64,000 nucleotides of DNA, taken from Oscheius tipulae (taxonomy: Eukaryota > Nematoda > Chromadorea > Rhabditida > Rhabditidae). The stretch spans positions 1 through 64,000 of the forward strand of contig JASJZH010000002.1 in the NCBI GenBank assembly GCA_037178975.1, written 5' to 3'. The position numbers and the translations under genes are program-made. The stretch's first letter is position 1, and each line of letters starts with the position of its first letter. Of this stretch, positions 53,856 through 62,526 are shown in pieces. The notes beneath the pieces are model-generated. The model did not search any database and was not told the origin of the DNA. It saw nothing but the letters and a program-made list of their open reading frames with translations.

Positions 53856-54763
53856 TTTCTGGATAAGATGATCTCTTTCATACATATTTCCATGAATTTT
53901 ATCCCCATTTGTTTGCTATTTTTCGGGCCGTATAAGTGCGGAAATGTACCTTTTGTTACCATAGTATAGCTTCTTCGCCATCCTCTCTCCTTCTTCCTAC
54001 TCTTTCAGCTCATTGCTGCGTTTTTTGATCAAAGTATCACGAAGGTTCTTGTCTTTTTGTCCTTTTGCTCTGTTCTATTTCGCCGCTTTACAACAGGACG
54101 GACGGTTTGAAAAAATCTATTACAAGTTAGGCCGCCGCCCCTTCGGGGCGGTAGCCTAACTTGTTGCGCACCTTGAGGCATATCTACCTTGTCCTTTTCC
54201 CAGCAAAAACGATTGCTAATGACCATTTCTAATCAGTAAAACCCACTTCCCACTCTTTGACTCCACTTTCTATTCCTCAAACCCACTTCCCTTTCACTCT
54301 TTGAACCAATTTTTCCGATTTCTCGACCCAACTGCCTGTCCAAGTATTGCTATCGTCCCTGGGGAGCACAATGACAGTTATATTCTCTGATACCTTTGAA
54401 TTTTGCCCGGTTTCTATTCCCTTCTGTCAGCCTGTACTGGTCCTTCTCTCTCACTTCGCCCTGTTCGCATTTTCCGCGCCAGTCAAGTTACCATGACAGA
54501 AGCAACGTCCTCCCAAAGAAGGTATCTCCCGAACTGACTTGACTTGCCAACAATTAGTGTGCGCACAAAATAGTGCTCACTAATTGGCAATATTGGCTTC
54601 AAACAGACAGACAGACGCGAGGACATTTTAAACTAGATTTTTGAACAGACTATAAAGCACCTAGAACTGGACTGTTATCTCGATTTAAAGTCTTTTTGAT
54701 CTCGCTACTCTCTTAACTCTTCCTTATTTTAGTATCTGATCTCTCAACCTCTCCACGAGGAAA
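53856..54763. other. Spacer upstream of CSTF1 with a GC-rich hairpin
   Basis: 908 bp without an ORF. Includes the 41-nt hairpin at 54123-54163. Confidence 0.6.
54123..54163. other. Strong 17-bp GC-rich hairpin
   Basis: CAAGTTAGGC (54123-54132) pairs perfectly with GCCTAACTTG (54154-54163); inside, CCGCCCC pairs with GGGGCGG around a TTC loop, with a CG/TA 2x2 internal loop between the stems. Nothing else this stable was seen in the window. Confidence 0.8.
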
Positions 54764-57700
54764 ATGAAGCCGGATCACAAGGATCGCGACTACATGTATC
54801 GTCTTATCATTGGGTCAGTTTTCTTCACTTCAGGGTCGTTTTTCGAGCGCAAATATTGCCTAAAAATAGGCTCTCCTGGTACAATCTAATTATTTCCAGG
54901 CAGCTTTTCTACGATGGACATCAGCAGCTAGCAATGAATCTTGGCCAGTCCATCGGCTACAGTCAGCAGGCCCCACCGCCCTCGGACAAACTGTTTCGTC
55001 TCGTCAGCATAGCCAAGCAGTTTGTTGACGACCCGGAGAGCAGGGACAAGGAGACGTCCATTCAGGTAAGCCTCCCTTTTTATGCCTGAAAACTACTTCC
55101 AGTTCGAAGCCCTCTCCTCTGGCCTGGATCTCGAATTCGATGCGGATATCGTGCCAACATCGCCAGAGCCATGCATGTACGAGACGATCTACCTCACGGC
55201 GCATAAGGGACCCTGCAGAGCGGCTGCTTTCAATTCTGATGGTCGGTTTTTTGGTACTTTGATAAGAGCGAGATCGTTTAGACATGTTTATCGTTTCCTA
55301 CTTGCTTAAGAGCCACAACCTCGGCAGTTAGACAGCGCTGTTGTTTTTCAAATGTTTGAACTGGTTTACTATATAATTATAAATCGCGTAGTGTAACGAA
55401 ACTTTTTTTTTTTTACTATATAATTATAAATCGCGTAGTGTAACGAAACTTTTTTTTTTACTATATAATTATAAATCGCGTAGTGTAACGAAACTTTTTT
55501 TTTTTTACTATATAATTATAAATCGCGTAGTGTAACGAAACTTTTTTTTCGACTCAGGCCCTATGGATGGTATATGTAGGTAGTACTCAACGAGTGTTAT
55601 CGATACATACTAATAATACCCGAAAATACTCACTTGCCGAAGCGGTACGGGCGAAACTTCCCAAAAAATCGGGGGGAAAAATGATCGAATTTCGGGTTCT
55701 GAGTGGTATAATCTTGTAGAACTCAACGAGTACATTAACAAGTTCACTAAAAATCCGAAAATGAAATATTCGTTGAAGAGCTACAGCGATTTGTAAATCA
55801 AAATTTTGACTTTTTCGTTTGAATTCCCCGCCGAAATTTGAAAAGTACGCAAAAGCGCGTCAATGACATTTTCGTTGCGACGAGCAGGTACTTTTTACAT
55901 ATTTTTTTTTCGCTACTTTTGATATAAACAGACAGCGAGAGCGGCTGCTGAAGACAGCCAGCCCGAGGATGTATGGTTCTGGTTCTCTCGCCTAAGAATA
56001 TCAGAAAGTCACAAAAGTATCAGAAAAAAAACCCTATCCTTAAATTTGACTCAAATAAGCAGCGAGGGGGCAGCCAACCCGAGGGTGTAGGTTCTGCCGC
56101 CTCAGGACATTGGAAACTCCATAATATCAGAAGCAACCGCCTATCAATATCCACTATCTTTCGCTAATTTTGACTCAAACAGACAGCGAGGGCGGCTGCC
56201 GCTTATCAATATCCACCTGTTACGTTCTAAGTGGTATAGTGTTGTAGCGCTCGACGAGTACAATAAGGAGTTGAACAACAACCGTTAAAAAAAAACCATC
56301 GTCGAATTAGAGCCCTTTAAAAATTGAAGTTTTTTTTTAACGTTTAAATTCCTCGCCAAAATTTGAATTACGAAAAAGTGATTCAATGAAATTTTCGCTG
56401 TGATCAGCCATTATTTCTACGTACCTTTCGCTACTTTTGATACAAACAGACAGCGAGGGCGGCTGCTGAAGGCAGCCAGCCCGAGGGTGTATGGTTTTGC
56501 CGCCTTGGGACATCTAAAATTTCCAGCTTCAGTACAGCAGCCTATCCCTATGTACCTATCTCTACATCCGCCTATGCCTATTCCTAATTTTGACTCAAAC
56601 AGACAGCGAGAGCGGCTGCTGGAGGCATTCAGCCCGAGGATGTATGGCTGTACCGCCTAAGATCATCAGAAACTATAATTTTTTGAACAAACGGTTATCT
56701 CTATCCAGTTATCCCTAAATCCCCCTATCCCTATCGCCAAATTTGACTCAAACAAGCAGCGAGGGGGGCAGACAACCCGTGAGTATGGCTCTGCCGCCTT
56801 GGAACGTCGAAAACTCCTCAATAGCAAAATCAACCGCTTATCCCTCTCCACCTATCGGGTTCTAAGTGGTATGACAAAAAGATCCGATAAAAAGTAATTC
56901 AACGGTGTGTCACAGCGATTTGAAAATGAAAATTATGATTTTTTCGTTTGAATTTTCCGCCAAAATTAGAAAAGTGCGTTAATGACATTTTCGATGGGAC
57001 GAGCAGGTATTTTTACGTACTTTTCGCTAATTTCGACTGAAACAAGCGGTGAGGGCAGCCCGAGGGTGTATGGTTCTGACGCCTTAGAACATCCAAAAGT
57101 CTCCAATAACAGCACATCCGCCTAACCCTAGTCATCTAATTAATAATTAGAGAAGGCTATTGATGCATTTTTTAAAATTTTTACCATTTCTGATTCCTCT
57201 GCTTCAGGAACTCTGGTTGCGACGGGCTCAGCCGACTGCTCGATCAAGATCATGGACGTGGAGAGAATTGTGCAGAAAGAGGGTCGCGGAGAGCAGGGCG
57301 ATGGAACCGACAGTCAACACCCGGTGATTCGGACGCTCTATGACCATATTGACGAAGTGACCACGGTTGCCTTCCATCCACGCGAGCAGATTCTCGTTTC
57401 GGGCAGTAACGACATGACGGTGAAGCTGTTCGACTACAGCAAGACGGCCGTGAAGAGGGCTATGAAAACTATCAACGAGGTCTACCCCCTGCGAGCCATG
57501 TCCTTCCATCCCGGCGGCGAGTATTTGCTCGTGACGACCGAGCATCCGACACTGCGACTCTATAACGTGGAGACGGCCCAATGCTTTGTGGGACCGCAGG
57601 CATCGGATCAGCACAAACAGACCGTTCTGGATGTGAGTCTTTTGTCTTCTAATGTTTGAACATTTACTATGATGTTATGTAACAAAAATACCGAAGAATA

Positions 57701-60211
57701 TGTCTTTCTGATTCCTTAGGCACTTTACTAGGGAAGGGTTTTAGTTGCCCGCGGGATATCGAAACGAGGTAGGCGTCATTCGAAAGGGCATCGAAAAATA
57801 TGGTGTTTCTCAAATTTTCAGCTGCGGAATGGATGTCTGCTATCCTCTGGAGCTTTCCCCGTTTCCAGATTTTGAGCTGAACTTGCGCTCTTGGACTTGG
57901 ATATCCAGTGCTTCTTTCAGCGCAAGTAACCAAGTGATGCAGAGCGTATGCGCCCCGCTGAAAAACTTTTAGTTTTTGGCTCGAATTCTTTCTTCGCAAA
58001 ACATTTTTATTTACTTCTTTAAACGTATTTAGCTTCTATCATTGCTTTTTTTACTCACTGAATACAAAAATCCCTTTTTCGGATATCACTGTGACTAAAG
58101 TAAAGGTTTTTTGCGTGACAATGTACTACAAAGTTGTAGCCCTTGATCTGTTCTACAACATTGCAAAACATAGCCAGGCCGGAAAAGCATTTCTTCGACC
58201 CGAAAAACGAATTTGAACGCGCGAACTATATCAGAAAAAAAGAAGAAAAATGGGGAAGGTCGACTATTAAAATTTTTTCTAGCTTTTAGCAGTAAAAAAA
58301 AGCAACGATAGAAGCTAAATACGTTTGAAGAAGTAAGTAAAAATGTTTCCCGAAGAGAGGATTCGAACCAAAAACCAAAATTTTCTCAGCGGAGCGCTTA
58401 GGCTCTGGACCACTTGGTCACTTGCGCTGAAGAAAGCAGTGGATATCAAAGTCTAAGAGCGCAAATTCAGCTCAAAATCTGGAAACGAGAAGGGCTCCAG
58501 AGAATAGCAGACATCCATTCCGCAGCTGAAAATTTGGGAAACACCATAATTTTCGATGCTCTTTCGAATGACACCTACCTCGTTTCGATATCGCGCGGGC
58601 AACTAAAGCCCTTTCCTAGTTACGGCCGAAACCATGTTCAGTGCTCCAAATCCGTCCCAATAAGTTGCCTGGCCCAAATTTTCATGTTTCCGACTTTTTC
58701 AACGTATTTCTCCAGGGTTGTTATTTAATTTTGTTGGCAAGTAGGTTTTCTTGGCCAGTGGATTCGATGACAAGGTGAAAACAATGAAAAAAATGACCGC
58801 AAGTACGATTAAATTGCAGGAAATCAGCCTGCTCGAGCTTGGGTTATTGTAACTTTGTCGCGAGACCACTTATGGAAATTTTTAACTCCTCAGGCGGGAA
58901 CAAACCGAGTCAGTTGCGTTCAAGCTCATAATATTTGCAATAGATCACGGTCAGATGGCTTTCGACATACAGTGTGTCAAGAAAGTATAGATACTTCTGC
59001 AATTTTCACCCGTTTGAATGATTCTTTACGTTTTCAAAGTTTGTGAGCAATATTAGCCATTTTCGAAACAAGATACTTAGGGTTTTGAGAAAGTATCTAT
59101 ACTTTCTTGACAGAGGATTTTGAACTTGCGCCTGGAATCTCGCCACCAAACAGTAAATGCTCAATGTTAAAGTTTTTATGGAGGCTTTCTGTCGTCTTCT
59201 ATCGAACTGATATGCTCACAAACTTTGAAAACGTAAAGAATCATTCAAACGGGTGAAAATTGCAGAGGTATCTATACTTTCTTGACACACTGTATACACA
59301 GATGCTGGGGCAATACAAAACCTATTTTTCCAGGTAAACTGGTCGGACAATGCTCGTCTCTTTGTCACTGGCTCCAAAGACGGCGACGTGCGTGTCTGGG
59401 ACGGCATCTCCAACCGCTGCGTGGAGACGTTCAGCCGTGCCCACGACGGCGCAGCCATCTGTTCGGCCCGGTTCACGCGAAACGGTAAGTACATCCTCAC
59501 GAGCGGCCTGGACAGCATAGTCAAGCTGTGGGAGCTTTCGACAAATCGCTGTCTGATTGCCTACACCGGTGCCGGGGCCACCGGAATCCAGGATAGCCCA
59601 GTGCAGGCGGCTTTCAACCACAATGAGGACTATGGTAAGTCTTTTTGTGAGGATTTTTTAAACAAAACATGGTTTAGTACTCTTCCCGGACGAGAAATCT
59701 GGCAGCTTGTGCAGCTGGGACGCGAGGAATTCGGATAGAAAGCGTCTTCTTGCTTTAGGTTGGTCGATCTTAGGCTTCTTCATAGAAATTTTTGAAACCC
59801 GTTTCAAATAAAACAATCGGGTGCAGAGATTTATATCCAATTTATAACTCATTTTAAAATTGAAGACTTTTTTTTCGGAAGCTACGCGAGCTATGACCCA
59901 CGCAAAAATTAGCAGGACAAACCCAAAAACAGACGTGTAAGGGAAGGAGATCACACAATTTTTTTTTCTACGGATTGGTTTGTCCAAAAATGTAGACGGA
60001 CTGACCTAAATTGCGTAACGACAGACAGGCTGATAGTTGCCAATAGAAAGATCGGAGCCATGACCCCCAGTAACCTCGTAAATTCCTTCCTTCAGGTCAC
60101 ACAGCCGCCGTCCGAGCCTTCGTCCACTCGCCAACGATGCCTGCCTTCGTCAGCTGCAGCGAGGACTTCCGCGCCCGGTTCTGGTACAAGAAATCGTCCG
60201 GTAATCACTAA
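54764..60211 (+). CDS. cpf-1: Cleavage stimulation factor 50-kDa subunit (CSTF1)
   Basis: Seven exons (54764-54813, 54900-55065, 55103-55241, 57208-57632, 59334-59634, 59678-59758, 60096-60211) sum to exactly 426 codons, near human CSTF1 (431 residues). The N-terminal dimerisation domain contains [37 protein letters not shown] and [18 protein letters not shown] lead into WD40 repeats: [73 protein letters not shown], ending [16 protein letters not shown]. It acts in nuclear mRNA 3'-end cleavage by holding CstF-77. Introns 3 (1,966 nt) and 4 (1,701 nt) are full of repeats, while the other introns are mostly short. The symbol is the C. elegans name. Confidence 0.96.
55365..55549. repeat. Four-copy tandem repeat, about 46-bp unit
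   Basis: Unit TTTACTATATAATTATAAAT followed by CGCGTAGTGTAACGAAACT and a poly-T tail of variable length; four copies almost identical except for the T run. In CSTF1 intron 3. Confidence 0.95.
55680..57150. repeat. Nested satellite-like repeat in CSTF1 intron 3
   Basis: Three long units start with GGTTCTGAGTGGTATAATCT-like sequence near 55684, 56224 and 56860, then share TTTCGTTTGAATT...CGCCAAAATTTGAA and GACATTTTCG...GACGAGCAGGTA. Each contains one to three copies of a shorter block, AACAGACAGCGAGGGCGGCT followed by GCCCGAGGGTGTATGG and a GCCGCCTT end; copies lie near 55925, 56050, 56170, 56447, 56596, 56750 and 57040. Confidence 0.85.
57728..58619. repeat. Large inverted repeat pair (about 328-bp arms) with tRNA-like cores
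   Basis: The left arm 57728-58055 is matched in reverse by 58290-58619 with high identity, separated by about 234 bases. Both arms include GCTGCGGAATGGATGTCTGC, TTTCCAGATTTTGAGCTGAA and ACGTATTTAGCTTCTATC. Inside each is a tRNA-like core: AGTGACCAAGTGG and GGTTCGAATCC on the - strand at about 58355-58430, with a more diverged mirror copy at about 57915-57990. In CSTF1 intron 4; the transcript could form a long double-stranded hairpin. Confidence 0.9.
58355..58430 (-). repeat. tRNA-like core with perfect B box
   Basis: - strand: GCGCAAGTGACCAAGTGGTC then GGTTTTTGGTTCGAATCCTC. B box GGTTCGAATCC is perfect; the A box has one mismatch. A good cloverleaf acceptor stem was not found. Confidence 0.6.
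58850..58966. repeat. Dispersed repeat, copy 3
   Basis: TTCAAGCTCATAATATTTGC followed by AATAGATCACGGTCAGATGG parallels 15833-15868 and 52820-52858. It directly abuts the MITE. Confidence 0.45.
58970..59292. mobile_element. Tc1/mariner-type MITE, 323 bp
   Basis: Ends are CAGTGTGTCAAGAAAGTATA... and its inverted copy, with TIRs of about 80 bp running to TTTGTGAGCA. TA flanks both ends (58968-58969, 59293-59294). The interior (about 160 bp) includes a second partial end sequence, AGTATCTATACTTTCTTGACAG, near 59089-59110. There is no coding capacity. Inserted in CSTF1 intron 4. Confidence 0.94.
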
Positions 60212-60285
60212 CTTTCGTTGTATCTACTACAATAAATATATGCTTCATATCGTACAGTTCGAATAAACAAAGTAAGAGCTCGAAA

Positions 60286-61868
60286 CTACCTCAAAAAAAT
60301 ACGTTTTGTCCGGACTGGCGGCAACTTTTCTCCGTCTCTCCTCGGCGCGATCTTTTTCAAATCCTCCAAGTTTTTCGTCTCTTCCTCGATTCTATCAGGA
60401 ATTGTCTCGATTCGGGCCCCGAAATCCTCAGTTTTCCCAGAGGAAACCGGCCAATTGACAAAGCTTCCAGTCTGGAGGTCATCCGACCCGGCGAATGGGT
60501 CGGAAGGCTCCTTTTCCGGTTTGTCTTGACCGGTTTTGAGATTGAGAGGCTCCTCCCCGGGCAGTACTAGCTCTAAAAAGAGATTTTTTGGGGGGCTGAA
60601 TTATGTACCAGGAGGGAACAGGGGCTCTCCGTGCAGAGCCTCCTCGTCCAGAGGAACGGCCACAACGTCCTGAGGCTCGGGAACGTGAAGGGGAAGAGGA
60701 CGGGCCCTGAAAAAACATCTACCTTTAGATTTTTGAATTGTGAACTGATGAATCTGGTTGTATTGACGGCTGATGTGTAGTTATAGTAAAAAAAAGCATG
60801 GCGACCGGTAAGTCGAGTATTGATATATTACAGCCCGTTTATAGTCAAGAAACAGTTTAAAAACTACAGAGCAGTTCTCTGCGGCTTTCCCTTCTTGAAT
60901 TCGCCCCACAAAGCCCTTAGGAAATCAAGAGGAGGAATGATAATTCTGAAACCAATACTGCAAAAAGGATTGCCGAGAGCTTTATAAACAAAGGTTATAT
61001 CGAACTTGGCCCTTTTGCTTAGTATCCGGAGTGCTAACCGGCTGAGCCATGGAGTCAAAGGCCTACCGATTTTGCCCCGTGCTAGTTGAAGAATGAGACC
61101 AGGCGCAAGATGCAAGCAGTACCGTAAAATGCGACTTGAAGGAACATCGGAGCAAGCCAAAAGAGTTGGAGGTAGTCTTACGTTCGAGTATGAGTCGAAT
61201 AGCAGTTTTCCACGGGAAACAAAAGAAAAAAGAATTCTTTTGAACTACACGGAACGCACTTACCTCTAGGCACTAATTATAATAACTAGTTCGTAAAAGT
61301 AACTTTCATTATAGCACTCAAAACGAGTCTAACGAGGGAAGGGTCTACCCCTGCCGATTTGCCTAGGACGACCCATACAGAAGGGTTCCACTAGCACCGT
61401 TAGGTACGAGAGATAGAACAGTAATGATTCAGTCACGAGAGAATAGGTAAGCATAAAAACTTACCTATAGAGAGGCGGAATTGGATTGCTGGGATTGCCC
61501 TCCGGGGGATAGAAGGGCGATATGCCGAGTCTCGAACTGGTTCCCTCCTTCCCGAAGACTGGAATCTTCCCCACAAAGGGTAGGTTATTGTAGGAGACAT
61601 CCACATACTGGTAGGGAGCTTAAGATTCTTGGTTAAAACAACCTGTGCTCGGTCTCCTCTTACTGTAGACTCCTAAGCCCGGACCGTAGGCTGTAATGGC
61701 GTTAATGTACTCTCGGATCAAGTAGCCATCTTTGCCTTCCAAAAGGCCCAAAGTGGGCAGCGGGGCCGAGACCGTGGACGGAATTAAGGTGAGAAGTAGT
61801 AGAATCACTGGAAGATAAGACAGTATGGGAGAGAGTAGGAACAGGACTCACTTCTCTGGAAGAAAGCT
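60286..61868 (-). CDS. Predicted secreted protein, proline-rich, family unknown
   Basis: Starts with MILLLLTLIPSTVSAPLPTL, a short signal peptide with cleavage likely after VSA. The ATG appears to be split: the A ends an upstream exon (about 61850) and TG begins the next exon after a TTCCAG acceptor at 61809. Following exons give NLPFVGKIPVFGKEGTSS and ISPFYPPEGNPSNPIPPLYR (61490-61620), LPLHVPEPQDVVAVPLDEEA and a C-terminal charged part (NLEDLKKIAPRRDGEKLP) ending at 60286. Its end is 75 bp from the CSTF1 stop (convergent). No cysteines in the visible exons and no recognised domain. A tRNA-like repeat lies in an intron. Confidence 0.6.
60997..61068 (-). repeat. tRNA-like repeat with A box
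   Basis: - strand CCATGGCTCAGCCGGTTAGC is a close A-box/D-arm match; GGGCCAAGTTCGATATAACC is a weak T arm. Confidence 0.5.
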
Positions 61869-62526
61869 GGGTCAAAAGCCCGCGCACTCTGTCTCTGAAC
61901 GGGTTCGCGGGTTGACCGACTGTCTCTCTCTCTCACTCTCTCCGGATGGGTGACCAGGTTTTTTTTGTTGACCGGGTGAGAAAGATCTAGAAAGAGTCAT
62001 AAAATTTAAGAGAGTGGGGGGAGTAAACAAATAATGAGAGTTCCTGACTGGCTTGGGACTGAACTTGACTACCGTTTGAAAGTCAAGATACCAGTACCAA
62101 GAAAGAGGTAATGGCGAACTACTGAATACAGTTTTGGACCAGAAACAGAACATAGTCAAATCCCTATAGGGCCCTATCTCTCTCATTGTGACTTTCAGAA
62201 GGTCACAACTCGCAAAAATCTTCCATTTTGATCGATCTTATGATGGAAAAAAGCTTCGGAAGGTGTTACCGAGGGTTTTAAGAAGGAACTAAAAGTTTTC
62301 CTTCGCGCAGGAATTGAACACTGCCCGAGTTTTGGCTTCGTAGTCGGAGCGTTAACCGAATGAGCTAGGCGGGCGAATTCGCGGTTGCTCTCCAGGAAAT
62401 ACATTCCCCGAAAGAAATTGTTAACAGAATTGCAAAGCAAAAAAGTTTCTTTGCCTTCAGCAATATGTAACACAATACTGCAACCACTTTCCATTAACAA
62501 TAGGATTTCTCCAGGCTCAATGGAAA
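61869..62526. other. Divergent promoter region with tRNA-like repeat
   Basis: Between the - strand secreted-protein gene and + strand PIGG. Contains a CT tract (61919-61942) and a tRNA-like repeat at 62296-62375. No gene supported. Confidence 0.55.
62296..62375 (-). repeat. tRNA-like repeat
   Basis: - strand CGCCCGCCTAGCTCATTCGG, TTAACGCTCCGACTACGAAG, then GTGTTCAATTCCTGCGCG. D arm and anticodon arm are tRNA-like, the T arm approximate. Confidence 0.55.

Noticed and set aside
54123-54163. Bacterial contamination or intrinsic terminator
   Set aside because: Flanking DNA and both neighbouring genes are eukaryotic with introns, and there is no T tract after the stem.
55365-55549. CRISPR-like array
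   Set aside because: Repeats are contiguous with no unique spacers, and the setting is a eukaryotic intron.
4882-62375. Functional tRNA genes at the tRNA-like sites
   Set aside because: By eye none forms a full cloverleaf with paired acceptor stem; reported as repeats.
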